Below are positions 42,054 to 51,681 of a stretch of 64,000 bases of DNA, one piece after another. A model generated the notes under the pieces. The model did not search any database. It saw only the letters and a list, made by a program, of their open reading frames with translations, and was not told the origin of the DNA. Each line of letters opens with the position of its first letter. The stretch's first letter is position 1. Both the position numbers and the translations under genes were made by a program. This DNA comes from [Bacillus] enclensis (GTDB taxonomy: Bacteria; Bacillota; Bacilli; Bacillales; Bacillaceae_B), in NCBI RefSeq assembly GCF_001456935.1, contig NZ_KQ758485.1, positions 1-64,000 on the forward strand, written 5' to 3'.

Positions 42054-45051
42054 TTCTCTTCACTCCTTCTAACCGTAAAGGTCTTTGTCTTCGCAGCTCA
42101 ATGACCGATTCAGACGACTCTGCAAAAAAAGAGGTATCGGTTTCTGCAGCCGCTTCGATAATGGCGAGATCAAACAATTTATGCGCCTTCTTGCATATAT
42201 CCAATGCTTCTCCATACACGGTTTCATCCGCTGCTTCTGATATGATATCTGCACATACCCATTCAGGATATCGCTCAATTCCATTAAATGAATCTTCATT
42301 GGTTTCTGTCTTCCATTTATAAAACAGCAGATCGTTTGTTTGTTCAATCGGGAAAATGTCTGGCAGCCATTGATGGCCATACTTTTTCACACGGTTTACC
42401 CAATAGTGATTCTTTTCATAAATATCCGTCCCTTTTAACTTCTGATCGATTCGATCTGCAATCACAGATAAATTATGGACATGCCCGGGATACTGCCCCC
42501 CGTCAAGCTCTCTTCCTATTCCATAAATCAAGGCATTCGGAATCCAATAAGATACCGGAAACCTTGGAGGGCTGTTGTAGCCTGCAAATGGCTGGACCCA
42601 CTCGTGGGAAGGGATTCCGTGATCATCAATGATGATATCCGGCGCCCAGCGTTTCATGATAAGGGGGACGACATCCGCTTCCCCGAATACCGTTTTCTTG
42701 TAGCGGACATGAGCATATTCCAGTCCAACCGCATTATACCTGGCAGCATGTTGCTTCCATTCTGGATTATCTGCTGTCATCCTGTCATGAAGCCGGGCAC
42801 CATCCGGGTTCGCACACGGAATCACTACAAGGTTCACTTTTTTCAACAGAGAGGATTCCTCTGTACTAAGTTCCTGCACCAACTCGATGATTGCAGGTGT
42901 GCTCGAGACTTCATTCGCATGATGACCTGCTTCGATCAGAACAGTCGGTTTAAAAAGCGAACACTTTATAGGAGAGAAAAACTGCTCTTCAATCCTGTCG
43001 ACCATTTCAAACACTGGTATTTTTTCACCATTATAGGAAGTTGCAGGTATCCATTGCCGGACGAGCCCTGCATCTAGCTTATGTCGATCAAGCACAGCCC
43101 TGAAATCACGTTTAAAATCAGATGTGCCAATATCCCTTTCAAACGTTTTCCCATCTTCAACACGTTCGAGAATCGCTTTTACAGGAGCACCTGATTGATC
43201 GAACACTAATTTCGTCGTCACCGCTTCTCCGCTATCCCGCTCTCTCCATTTGTAAGCAGTGATTTTTGCTTTTGGCCTTGAACCCTTTTCTGACTTCATA
43301 AAAGGGTAGACTCCCCCTGGGGCAGGAAACCCATTGCCGAATTCTTTTTCTCCTCTTACCGTGAAGTAATCAAGAGTATTAAAGTAAAGATCTTCATGAA
43401 GGGCTTCCATGGAGGAAATCCGTTCTTCATCAATGTTCAGCCTGCGCTCTTCCTCGCTCATTGCCGCTTCAATTTCAACCCTGTCAAACAACGGCTTGGT
43501 AAACCCCTGGCCCTCAGTCCGGTTCCATGTTTCCTTCCACAATAAAGGCAGAACTTCATGTTGATAATATTGATAAAAAAGCTCCCGATCCGTAGGAAGC
43601 CTTTTTTCAAACAGGATGTGTTCCCCATCCTTCACAACAACCTGCCCCGTTGTCGGATAGGTAAACTTCCCCTCTTCCACGTATTTCATCTTTGAGACAG
43701 GAATATTCAACGACTCCATTATGAGAAGCTGTCCCTGATCGTCCAATAATTTTACACATATAGTAGACTCCGCCTCATCTATCAAAGAAAAACGTATATT
43801 ATCTGCTGATATCCCTATCTCTTTTTCTATCAATAAATCCACCGGATACAACTCCTGGATCCATCTGATAGGAAGCTCCAGGCAGTCTTCCCGGCTTTCC
43901 TTTACGCACTCAATTTCAATCGAATGAGCATTTCCTTCATATAGGGAAAGCCGGGGCAAAACCTTCTCCTCGATCCATAAGTACGCCGGTTTAAAGGCTG
44001 AATGGACTTCCACGTTACGGAGGCCATATTGAGATGCCAGTTCCTGTTTTAATCGATTTCGTTCCGATAACGGCTCTGAAATAAATAATTCAGCTGATAA
44101 TTGAGCGGGTGAAGCATAGCCTTTTAAGAAGCTGGCCAATTCTTTTTTTGCACGTTCAATCTCAGGTTCTTCCTTCCACTCCAGCTTAAACAACAATTCT
44201 TCTTCTTCATTGGCGGTGGGAAGCTGTTCCCAAACTCCAAAATCCCCGCCTTCAGAAACATGAACAGCATTTGCCAAATAACCCATCATGTCCAACAGCG
44301 AATCTTCACTGCCTTCCAGCTCCACCCCAGTACCTTTCACAAGAACAGCAGGACTCCCTTTCTGACTGGCCCGACAGCTGAAAGAAAAGCCTCCTCCCTT
44401 TCCCGTCGTCATCGGAAAATGAAGCTTCGTCGAGGACATCCCGATCCTAGCCGCCATATAGCAGCACTGCTTCAATAACGAAAGTGAAGGCTCCTGCTGA
44501 AAATCAAAAGATACATTCGTTTCTTTTAAAGGAGAGGGTTCTTCTTTCATGAGAAAACCGGATTCATTCCATATATCAGTCAAACCGGTGATGACCATTT
44601 TTTTAGATGCTGCTGTATTCTCATCTCTATAAAATGCGTCAATTTTCAATTCATCATTTACAATGACAGCTTTTCCATCCAACTTCACCTTACAAATAGG
44701 GTGCTTGTACTCAGCCAGCTCTCCAGGCCAAGCAGCACTCAAGAACAACAATAGTTCATCCAGTTCACTAATCGTCTTATAAAAGAAAACCACTTCCCGA
44801 CCCTGCAGCGCACAAAAGGTTTCCTCAAGCGAAGAGCGGAACACTACATGCCACTGGGCACGTTCATGACCCAAAAATCCAAAAGACAAGGCTGTGGTTT
44901 CGAAACCGAGCCTTCCGCAGAAATCGATCAATCCCTGCGGAACGCAACCTTCTTTCAACTCCATTGAAACATTGACACGGTCAGGTACACCGTCTCCATT
45001 TTGATCAGCTAGAAAACCGCCGATTTTCCATATATCCTGAAGTCCCCTCAT
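42025..45051 (-). CDS. Large cytoplasmic M14-family metallocarboxypeptidase
   Basis: A 1008-residue protein without signal peptide. The M14 zinc site is GHHANE (about 708-713, HxxE) with the third ligand likely in DDHGIPSHEW (about 805). The first 250 residues contain two related modules, each beginning LQDIWKIGGFL or LTDIWNESGFL; the first has a calcium-loop-like DQNGDGVPD. The middle 400 residues are unassigned. It should trim imported peptides; specificity is unknown. It follows dppC closely (8 bp gap) and overlaps pcp. Confidence 0.75.
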   Translation of the reverse strand: MRGLQDIWKIGGFLADQNGDGVPDRVNVSMELKEGCVPQGLIDFCGRLGFETTALSFGFLGHERAQWHVVFRSSLEETFCALQGREVVFFYKTISELDELLLFLSAAWPGELAEYKHPICKVKLDGKAVIVNDELKIDAFYRDENTAASKKMVITGLTDIWNESGFLMKEEPSPLKETNVSFDFQQEPSLSLLKQCCYMAARIGMSSTKLHFPMTTGKGGGFSFSCRASQKGSPAVLVKGTGVELEGSEDSLLDMMGYLANAVHVSEGGDFGVWEQLPTANEEEELLFKLEWKEEPEIERAKKELASFLKGYASPAQLSAELFISEPLSERNRLKQELASQYGLRNVEVHSAFKPAYLWIEEKVLPRLSLYEGNAHSIEIECVKESREDCLELPIRWIQELYPVDLLIEKEIGISADNIRFSLIDEAESTICVKLLDDQGQLLIMESLNIPVSKMKYVEEGKFTYPTTGQVVVKDGEHILFEKRLPTDRELFYQYYQHEVLPLLWKETWNRTEGQGFTKPLFDRVEIEAAMSEEERRLNIDEERISSMEALHEDLYFNTLDYFTVRGEKEFGNGFPAPGGVYPFMKSEKGSRPKAKITAYKWRERDSGEAVTTKLVFDQSGAPVKAILERVEDGKTFERDIGTSDFKRDFRAVLDRHKLDAGLVRQWIPATSYNGEKIPVFEMVDRIEEQFFSPIKCSLFKPTVLIEAGHHANEVSSTPAIIELVQELSTEESSLLKKVNLVVIPCANPDGARLHDRMTADNPEWKQHAARYNAVGLEYAHVRYKKTVFGEADVVPLIMKRWAPDIIIDDHGIPSHEWVQPFAGYNSPPRFPVSYWIPNALIYGIGRELDGGQYPGHVHNLSVIADRIDQKLKGTDIYEKNHYWVNRVKKYGHQWLPDIFPIEQTNDLLFYKWKTETNEDSFNGIERYPEWVCADIISEAADETVYGEALDICKKAHKLFDLAIIEAAAETDTSFFAESSESVIELRRQRPLRLEGVKRNEEVTINRL

Positions 45052-45059
45052 CTTCTCAC

Positions 45060-45974
45060 CTACACTTTCAGATTCGGATCAAGTTTATCGCGAAGCCAAT
45101 CACCAAGCAGGTTAAACCCGAGCACGGTCAGCATGATAGCAAGTCCCGGGAATGTCGCCGTCCACCAGGCAGTGCTGATATAGTTCCGGCTGTCGGCGAG
45201 CATCCCGCCCCACGAAGGAATTGTAGGGTCCACCCCTAACCCAAGAAACGTCAATGATGCTTCCAATAAAATGAATTCTGCGATGTAAAGTGTTCCAAGC
45301 ACTAATATAGAAGAAAGGACATTAGGGAAAATATGCTTTCGGATGATCGTAAAGTGAGTCCCGCCGACTGCTTTGGCAGCCTGGACATACTCCAGTTCCT
45401 TAACGGAGATGACCTGGCCGCGGATCAAGCGGGCAAATCCAACCCAGTACGTCAATCCAAGGATCAGTACAATCTTCCAAATCCCCGTTCCCAATACACT
45501 CATGATGATAATGGCAAATAATATGAACGGAAATGCAAGCTGGATATCGGCAATGCGCATGATGAAGTCATCCAGCCATTTTCCAAAATATCCGGATATG
45601 AGGCCGAGTACAGTGCCGAGCACCATTGAAATGATCACACCGAAGAAACCGACCATTAGTGAAATCTTAGCTCCTGCAATGATCCTGCTCAGCAGGTCCC
45701 TTCCAAGCTGGTCAGCCCCCAGAAAATAAGTTGACTCACCGGCTTCATCCGCCCAGGAAGGGGGTGCAAGACGTGAAGTCAAACTCGCTTCACCGGGATC
45801 CATCGGCGCGATGATGCTAGAAAACAAAGCACAAGCAATGGTGAGCAGAACAAGGATCAAGCCCAGCATTCCGGACGGATTCTTTTTCAAGAAAGTAAGG
45901 GTCTTCTTGAATCGGCTTTTTCGTTTGTGACTGATTTTAATATCCTGGTCAGTCTGTACAACAACTGGTTCCAT
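45060..45974 (-). CDS. dppC: Peptide ABC transporter permease DppC
   Basis: A 304-residue permease of the Opp/Dpp family with a cytoplasmic N-terminus, six hydrophobic segments, DPGEASLTSRLAPPS and GADQLGRDLLSRIIAGAKISL, and coupling loop AAKAVGGTHFTIIRKHIFPNVLS. Its ATG shares one base with the dppB stop codon. It pairs with DppB in the membrane. Confidence 0.88.
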   Translation of the reverse strand: MEPVVVQTDQDIKISHKRKSRFKKTLTFLKKNPSGMLGLILVLLTIACALFSSIIAPMDPGEASLTSRLAPPSWADEAGESTYFLGADQLGRDLLSRIIAGAKISLMVGFFGVIISMVLGTVLGLISGYFGKWLDDFIMRIADIQLAFPFILFAIIIMSVLGTGIWKIVLILGLTYWVGFARLIRGQVISVKELEYVQAAKAVGGTHFTIIRKHIFPNVLSSILVLGTLYIAEFILLEASLTFLGLGVDPTIPSWGGMLADSRNYISTAWWTATFPGLAIMLTVLGFNLLGDWLRDKLDPNLKV

Positions 45975-46906
45975 TACTTCTCACTCCCCCCTGCTTTGAT
46001 ACGGGGATCCAGCACACTGTAGCTGATGTCGACAAGCAGATTGACGAACACCATCAGGAGTGCCAGGACAATGACCCCGCCTTGAATAACCGGATAATCA
46101 CGCTGGTTGATCGCGTCGATGATCAGGCGGCCTACACCCGGCCAGGAAAAGACTTGTTCAATGATGACCGTCCCGCCGAGGAGCGATCCAAACTGGATGC
46201 CGAGGAATGTGATGGTCGGAATCAATGCATTCCGAAACGCATGACGGATGATGACACTCCACTCCTTGATCCCCTTTGATCTTGCGGTAGAAATATACTG
46301 CTGATTCAGAATCTCAAGCATCGATGAGCGGACCAGCCTCGCTAAAATTCCTGATAAGATCAAACCGAGCGTGACCGATGGCAGAATCAGATGCTTAAAC
46401 CCATCGAAGCCCGATGAAGGCAGCCACTGCAGATTGACCGCAAAAATGATCATCAGCATGATCCCAAGCCAGAAGTTCGGAAATGAAATACCCAATAACG
46501 AGAACACCCTGCCTGAAAAATCAAAGATGGTGCCTCTTTTTACAGCTGAGATGATGCCGATCGGAAAGGCAATCAAAATCGCCACCGCGATTCCGCCCAG
46601 AGCCAAAGCAATGGTCGCTCCCATTTTTTCCGTGATCATCCCCCAAACAGGAAGCCCGGTACGGAAGGATTCACCGAAATCAAGGGTAACCAGCCCTTTC
46701 AGGAAAATCCCGTACTGAACAATCAATGGTTCATCCAACCCTAAATTGCTTCTCACTTCTTCCACTGCTTCCTTCGTCGGCTCCCCGGCCCCGAACATCA
46801 CGGTAACGGGATCACCCGTCAAGCGGATCGAGAAGAAGATGATGAGAGAGATGGCAAACACGACAAGAACGGTATGTAGCAGTCTTCTAACAATATATTG
46901 CGCCAC
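45974..46906 (-). CDS. dppB: Peptide ABC transporter permease DppB
   Basis: A 310-residue permease, with YIVRRLLHTVLVVFAISLIIFFSIRLTGDP and the coupling loop TARSKGIKEWSVIIRHAFRNALIP. GTG start 46906 is chosen because AAAGGGGAG lies 7 nt upstream and the family N-terminus fits; the frame is open 75 nt further upstream through an intergenic hairpin. Confidence 0.88.
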   Translation of the reverse strand: MAQYIVRRLLHTVLVVFAISLIIFFSIRLTGDPVTVMFGAGEPTKEAVEEVRSNLGLDEPLIVQYGIFLKGLVTLDFGESFRTGLPVWGMITEKMGATIALALGGIAVAILIAFPIGIISAVKRGTIFDFSGRVFSLLGISFPNFWLGIMLMIIFAVNLQWLPSSGFDGFKHLILPSVTLGLILSGILARLVRSSMLEILNQQYISTARSKGIKEWSVIIRHAFRNALIPTITFLGIQFGSLLGGTVIIEQVFSWPGVGRLIIDAINQRDYPVIQGGVIVLALLMVFVNLLVDISYSVLDPRIKAGGSEK

Positions 46907-46940
46907 TGGATGTCTCCCCTTTATCTTGTATTCTAGAAAG

Positions 46941-46975
46941 GAAAAGGATAGTATGGCTCCCACACTATCCTTTTC
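46941..46975 (-). terminator. Intercistronic hairpin between the binding protein and dppB
   Basis: GAAAAGGATAGTATGG and CCACACTATCCTTTTC pair almost fully. Such hairpins after binding-protein genes usually cap the 3' end and partly terminate, giving more binding protein than permease. Confidence 0.65.
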
Positions 46976-46984
46976 TTTCACTCT

Positions 46985-48565
46985 CTATTCCACACTTACA
47001 TTCTCAAGTCGCATACGGTCTTCATGAGGTGCCTGGAAATTCTTCACGCGTTTATTCACTGCATATAGATCGACTGCTGAATATAGATTCAATTCAGGTG
47101 CCAATTCATGCAGACGTTCAGTCAATTGCATAAAGATTTCTTCACGCTTCTCTTGGTCTGTCGTAGAACGCTCAGCCGCAAGAAGCTCTTCCACTTTTTT
47201 ATCCTTGAAGCTAGGGTTCCAGAACTCGCCTTCATGGTACATCAAGTAGGCCGTGTTATCGAAGTCAAGCGTCCATCCGCCCCATCCTTGACGATACATA
47301 TGCCCGGCATTGCCGTTCGGCATTAAATCTGAAGTAAGCGTATTGCTGTCAACTGTTTGAATGTTGGCCTTCAATCCGACTTGTTCGAAATAAAATGCAA
47401 CAGCTTGTGCAATTTCTTTGAAGTTACCGTCATTACCAGGAATGTAGATGTCGAGTTCAGTACCTTCTTCCACACCCGCTTCTGCTAATAATTCTTTCGC
47501 TTTTTCCTGATCAAATGGATATGGCTTAAGATCCGGGTTGTTCCCAAATGAAAGCTCACTCTGGAACGTGCTGATCGGTTTTCCGTACCCGCTCAGGATT
47601 TCATCAATGATCGCCTGCTTGTCTACCGCATAGTTGATTGCCTGTCTGACTTTCACATCATCAAGCGGCTTTTTTGCTACATCAAAGCGAAGAGAAAAGG
47701 CAGTCGGTGTTCCCACTTCCTGAAGCTCCAGGAAAGAGCTGTCTTCGATGTTCTTCACTTGGCTTACTTCTACACGCTTCATGATATCAATTTCACCAGT
47801 CTGTAATTCTGCCAGTCTTGTAGAAGCTTCCGGAATGATACGGAACGTGACTTTATCAAGCTTCGCTCCTTCTTCTTTCCAATAGTTCTCATTCTTCTCA
47901 AGAACCGTCTTGCTGTCACGCTTGTACTCAGTCATTTTGAAAGGACCTGTACCGACAGGGTTCGTGTTGAAGTGTTCATCCCCTTTTTCCTCGATATATT
48001 TAGGAGGTACGATAACCGCTCCGTATCCTGCAAGTTTCGTAAGCAGCACAGGATCTTTTTCTTTCAAAATAAAGTTAACCGTATAATCGTCGACAATTTC
48101 CACATGATCAATTGATGTATAGTTAGCCTGCTGAGGCCCCTTGGCCCCTTCTTCTCCCAATAAACGATCGAATGTGAATTTAACCGCTTCTGCATTGAAC
48201 TCTTCTCCGTTATGGAATGTTACGCCTTCACGAAGTTTGAATTGTAAAGTCTTATCATCAAGATATTCCCACTCTGTTGCAAGACCAGGTTCTAACTCCA
48301 GATCCAGATTACGGTCTACAAGCCCTTCAAAAACGGATGTTGCAATCGTACTCCAATCTAATAGAAAGGTATCGATCGGGTCCCAGTTTTGCGGATCGCC
48401 GGAGACACCGATCACCAGTTCATTCCCTCTGTCTTTTGCCGGGTTTTCACCGTTCCCTTTTGATTTTTCTGAACTTGCATCTTCAGAGCCGCCGCTGCAG
48501 GCAGCCATCAATAACATTCCGATTAATAACATGGCCAAAAATTTAAAGCTGTTCTTTTTTCTCAC
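46985..48565 (-). CDS. Peptide-binding lipoprotein (SBP family 5)
   Basis: A 526-residue lipoprotein (lipobox LMAACS). It has the family 5 pattern: GDPQNWDPIDTF, TSVFEGLVDRNLDLEPGLA-like opening, TFHNGEEFNAEAVKFTFDR, NPVGTGPFKMTEYKRDS, RLAELQTGEIDIM and DVKVRQAINYAVDKQAII. It binds oligopeptides or similar ligands for DppBCDF. GTG 48565 (8 nt after AGGGG) is the likely start. It overlaps iclR by 23 bp. Confidence 0.85.
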   Translation of the reverse strand: MRKKNSFKFLAMLLIGMLLMAACSGGSEDASSEKSKGNGENPAKDRGNELVIGVSGDPQNWDPIDTFLLDWSTIATSVFEGLVDRNLDLELEPGLATEWEYLDDKTLQFKLREGVTFHNGEEFNAEAVKFTFDRLLGEEGAKGPQQANYTSIDHVEIVDDYTVNFILKEKDPVLLTKLAGYGAVIVPPKYIEEKGDEHFNTNPVGTGPFKMTEYKRDSKTVLEKNENYWKEEGAKLDKVTFRIIPEASTRLAELQTGEIDIMKRVEVSQVKNIEDSSFLELQEVGTPTAFSLRFDVAKKPLDDVKVRQAINYAVDKQAIIDEILSGYGKPISTFQSELSFGNNPDLKPYPFDQEKAKELLAEAGVEEGTELDIYIPGNDGNFKEIAQAVAFYFEQVGLKANIQTVDSNTLTSDLMPNGNAGHMYRQGWGGWTLDFDNTAYLMYHEGEFWNPSFKDKKVEELLAAERSTTDQEKREEIFMQLTERLHELAPELNLYSAVDLYAVNKRVKNFQAPHEDRMRLENVSVE

Positions 48566-49376
48566 TTTCTCCACCCCTTTTAATTTGTTCTAAATATACA
48601 TATGGCTTCGTAAACCCAAGCTGTTTGGAGATTTTCTCAGACACTTCCCACATCGGGATGACATAGGTCATGGCGTCCTCTTCCCTAAGCTGCGAGGCAA
48701 ATCCCGCCACACTCAGGGACCCGGCAATCTCACCGAACCTGTCAAAAATCGGCGTCCCGAATGCCGCCGTGCCATCCTCCAGTTCAGAGTTGCTGTACGT
48801 GTAGCCTCTTTCTCGTGTTTGATGGATGACCTTCCAGATCTCTTCCCTGGACAGCATCGTCTTTTGTCCGTAAGACTCCAACGGCTGTGCTAAGATGTTC
48901 TCTATTACTTGATTATCCAAGAAAGATAACAGGATCCTCGGGCATGCCCCTGCATATAACGGAGCCTTTCTTCCGATTTTTGTATAGAGTCGCACCGGTT
49001 TGTCGCTCTCCACTTTCTCGATATAGACACCCTCATTATTTTCCCGGATCACGAGCTGGACACTTTCATTTAACTGCTTTTGCAGATCCCTCATATAGGG
49101 AAGTGCGATATTCCTGATTTCATACTTACTTGCGACAATCTGTCCCAACTCCAGCAGCCTTGTCCCCAATTCATAACGCTCCCCTTCAATAAAGACACCG
49201 CCATGATGGAAGTTGACACGCTGGACAAAGCCATTTTCCTCGAACGTCTTCAGTAATCGGAAAACGGTCGGCTTTGGCATGTCTGCAAACTTAGAAAGTT
49301 CATCAAGTCGCCAATACGGCTTCTCTTCATTAAAGAGAGTCAACAATTGGAGCGCTTTCCCTAACGTTTTACTCAT
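48543..49376 (-). CDS. IclR-family transcriptional regulator
   Basis: A 277-residue protein. The winged helix-turn-helix is at about 3-60 (KALQLLTLFNEEKPYWRLDELSKFADMPKPTVFRLLKTFEENGFV). The IclR effector domain follows (about 85-255: NEGVYIEKVESDKPVRLY, GRKAPLYAGACPRILLSFL, GTAAFGTPIFDRFGEIAGSLSVAGF). It is encoded inside the dpp operon between the ATPases and the binding protein, so it likely controls this operon. A candidate operator is at 51404-51428. Confidence 0.87.
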   Translation of the reverse strand: MSKTLGKALQLLTLFNEEKPYWRLDELSKFADMPKPTVFRLLKTFEENGFVQRVNFHHGGVFIEGERYELGTRLLELGQIVASKYEIRNIALPYMRDLQKQLNESVQLVIRENNEGVYIEKVESDKPVRLYTKIGRKAPLYAGACPRILLSFLDNQVIENILAQPLESYGQKTMLSREEIWKVIHQTRERGYTYSNSELEDGTAAFGTPIFDRFGEIAGSLSVAGFASQLREEDAMTYVIPMWEVSEKISKQLGFTKPYVYLEQIKRGGESEKKEQL

Positions 49377-49391
49377 TCACGTCTCCACACT

Positions 49392-50390
49392 TTACACAAT
49401 AATTTTCTTGTTTTCGTCACTGTAGAGGTGACACGACACAAGCCTTCCCGGTTCTTTTTCCTCGAGCACCGGCGTCACCTCTGAGCAAATATCCATGCAC
49501 TCAAAGCATCTGGGATGGAACGTGCATCCACTCGGCGGATCAGAAGGACTTGGCACATCCCCCTGCAGTACGATGCGTTCCTTCTTCTTTTTCGGGTTCG
49601 GCGAAGGTACCGCCGACAGTAATGCCTGGGCATATGGATGCATCGGACGATGATAGAGTTCACTTTTATCCGCTATCTCGACCATCTTACCCAGATACAT
49701 CACGCCGATTCGATCGCAGAAGTGCTTGACCACACTTAAATCGTGAGAAATAAAGATGTATGTAAGATCTAACTCTTTCTGCAAATCTTTTAGTAGATTC
49801 AGAACCTGCGATTGGATGGAAACATCAAGTGCTGAAACCGGTTCGTCTGCGATGATAAGCTTTGGGTTTGTCGCCAGTGCCCTTGCGATCCCGATCCTCT
49901 GTCTCTGTCCGCCGCTGAACTCATGCGGGTAACGGTCAATTTGGGATGGCGTGAGCCCCACTTGCTCCATGATTTCAAGCACCCTCTTTTTTCTTACCTG
50001 CTTATCGCCGATACTGAAATTAATCAGCGGTTCCTCGATGATTTCCCCTACTTTCATCCTGGGATTCAGGGAAGCGAATGGATCTTGAAAAACGATCTGC
50101 ATATCTTTTCTGAGCATCCTCATCTCATTCTTCTTTAGGTGGGCAATGTTCTTCCCCTGAAAATAGATGTCCCCGGCCGTAGGTTCGAGGAGCCTGAGAA
50201 GTGCTCTTCCCGTCGTACTCTTACCGCATCCCGATTCACCTACGATTCCGAGTGTCTCCCCTTTGAAAACTTCAAAAGACACATCGTCCACGGCTTTTAC
50301 TTGTTTAATAGTCTTTTTTCCAAAAATACCGCCCTTAATAGGGAAATATTTTTTTAGATTCTTCACTTCAAGAAGTGCTTCACGGTCCAA
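49392..50390 (-). CDS. dppF: Peptide ABC transporter ATPase DppF
   Basis: A 332-residue ATPase. Walker [11 protein letters not shown]-loop [19 protein letters not shown], signature [14 protein letters not shown], Walker [15 protein letters not shown], switch FISHDLSV. The C-terminal oligopeptide-transporter domain has the Cys motif [14 protein letters not shown]. It begins directly after dppD (0 bp gap). Confidence 0.9.
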   Translation of the reverse strand: MDREALLEVKNLKKYFPIKGGIFGKKTIKQVKAVDDVSFEVFKGETLGIVGESGCGKSTTGRALLRLLEPTAGDIYFQGKNIAHLKKNEMRMLRKDMQIVFQDPFASLNPRMKVGEIIEEPLINFSIGDKQVRKKRVLEIMEQVGLTPSQIDRYPHEFSGGQRQRIGIARALATNPKLIIADEPVSALDVSIQSQVLNLLKDLQKELDLTYIFISHDLSVVKHFCDRIGVMYLGKMVEIADKSELYHRPMHPYAQALLSAVPSPNPKKKKERIVLQGDVPSPSDPPSGCTFHPRCFECMDICSEVTPVLEEKEPGRLVSCHLYSDENKKIIV

Positions 50391-51386
50391 TTAAACCCCT
50401 CCTTTCACGAATGACTCACTTTCCTTCTCTGCGTACAGCCAGCATTTTGCCGATGATTGTTCATTAACGGGAATAGTTGGCGGACTTTCCGAACATCGTT
50501 CATGTGCGAACTCGCACCTTGCAGCAAACCTGCACCCCTTCGGCATCTCTGTCGGTGAAGGGACCGTGCCTGGAATCGATGATAAGTACTCCTTCTCTTC
50601 ATCAATATCAGGAAGTGAGGCCAGCAGCCCTTTCGTGTAGGGATGCTTGGGATTTTCAAACAACTCCTCTACCCCGGATTCCTCTACGACTTCACCCGCG
50701 TACATGACGACTACTCTGTCGCATGTCTCTGCCACGACTCCCAGATCGTGGGTGATAAGGATGATCGACATATCCAATTCCTTTTGAAGTGATTTCATCA
50801 ATTCAAGGATCTGCGCCTGGATTGTCACATCCAACGCCGTCGTCGGCTCATCTGCCACAAGGACTTCCGGATCACAAGAAAGAGCCATCGCAATCATAAC
50901 CCTCTGCCTCATCCCCCCGGATAATTGGTGCGGATATTCATGAAGCACCTCTTCCGCCCGCGGGATACCGACAAGCTGAAGCATCTTGAGCGCTCTCTTA
51001 TACGCTTCTTTCTTTGACATCTTCTCGTGATTCAGAATCAATTCGACGATCTGGCTTCCGATTGTATAAACCGGATTAAGTGAAGTCATCGGCTCCTGAA
51101 AGATCATCGCAATGTCTTTCCCCCTGAGCTTCCGCCAGTCATTCTTAGGCAGCTTTGTCAGGTCTTTTTCTTTAAGCGAGATGCTCCCGCTGCGGTAAGA
51201 AACAGCAGGCGGCAAAAGCCCCATCAGCGAAAGAGAAGTCATGCTTTTTCCACAACCTGACTCACCCACGATTCCGAGAGTCTTCCCTTTCTCTAAAGAG
51301 AAAGAAACTCCGTTCACGATATTCGCAAACCCATCCTCGGTCGGAATCCCTACCTCCAAATCTTCAACCTTCAACACTTCCTTCAC
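50391..51386 (-). CDS. dppD: Peptide ABC transporter ATPase DppD
   Basis: A 331-residue ATPase. Walker [11 protein letters not shown]-loop [17 protein letters not shown], signature [14 protein letters not shown], Walker [15 protein letters not shown] and switch LITHDLGV. It ends with the Cys-containing tail [17 protein letters not shown] start with AAGGAG 9 nt upstream. First gene of the eight-gene peptide operon dppDF-iclR-SBP-dppBC-M14-pcp. Confidence 0.9.
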   Translation of the reverse strand: MKEVLKVEDLEVGIPTEDGFANIVNGVSFSLEKGKTLGIVGESGCGKSMTSLSLMGLLPPAVSYRSGSISLKEKDLTKLPKNDWRKLRGKDIAMIFQEPMTSLNPVYTIGSQIVELILNHEKMSKKEAYKRALKMLQLVGIPRAEEVLHEYPHQLSGGMRQRVMIAMALSCDPEVLVADEPTTALDVTIQAQILELMKSLQKELDMSIILITHDLGVVAETCDRVVVMYAGEVVEESGVEELFENPKHPYTKGLLASLPDIDEEKEYLSSIPGTVPSPTEMPKGCRFAARCEFAHERCSESPPTIPVNEQSSAKCWLYAEKESESFVKGGV

Positions 51387-51403
51387 ACTATCAAGCTCCT
51401 TCG

Positions 51404-51428
51404 TTTCAATATGTGAAACGCAATTTCA
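51404..51428. promoter_or_regulatory. Overlapping palindromes, candidate IclR operator of the dpp operon
   Basis: TTTCA-N5-TGAAA-N5-TTTCA: two inverted repeats share the middle half-site, each half 10 bp apart. It lies just downstream of the promoter -10 and upstream of the dppD ribosome site, a good place to block transcription. Confidence 0.55.
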
Positions 51429-51446
51429 TTTTTTGATTATTTTCAT

Positions 51447-51473
51447 ATTATACAAAATTCTGACAATAATCAA
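51447..51473 (-). promoter_or_regulatory. Promoter of the dpp operon
   Basis: On the minus strand TTGATT (51468-51473), 15-nt spacer, TATAAT (51447-51452), about 60 bp before dppD. The spacer is short, so activator dependence or another -35 is possible. Confidence 0.5.
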
Positions 51474-51494
51474 GGTATTTTTCCAGAAATGGGT

Positions 51495-51547
51495 GTGGGG
51501 GTCGGGTCCCTTGGTCGATGGCGGGTATAGGGGACAGGTCCCTTGGG
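51495..51547. repeat. Two GGGGTC/GGGGAC...GGTCCC elements
   Basis: GGGGGTCGGGTCCCTTGG (51497 region) and GGGGACAGGTCCCTTGGG (51530 region), variants of the 27-nt family, between the dpp promoter and the pullulanase end. Confidence 0.6.
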
Positions 51548-51607
51548 TCACTTGATGCTTCCTGCTGTTTGGGCGGATTGATGGGCTGAGGCGTCTGAAA
51601 AGAGCCA

Positions 51608-51628
51608 CGGGGTCTAGTCCCTTGGCCC
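51608..51628. repeat. GGGGTC...GTCCC element
   Basis: GGGGTCTAGTCCCTTGGCCC, just before the pullulanase terminator. Confidence 0.55.
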
Positions 51629-51632
51629 ACAT

Positions 51633-51674
51633 AAAAGCCCGCCCTCATCATTGGAATATGACGAGGACGGGCTT
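51633..51674 (-). terminator. Terminator of the pullulanase gene (GGGACGG-related)
   Basis: AAGCCCGCCCTC and GAGGACGGGCTT pair with one mismatch; the minus-strand side ends in TTTTAT. Confidence 0.75.
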
Positions 51675-51681
51675 GTGAAAA

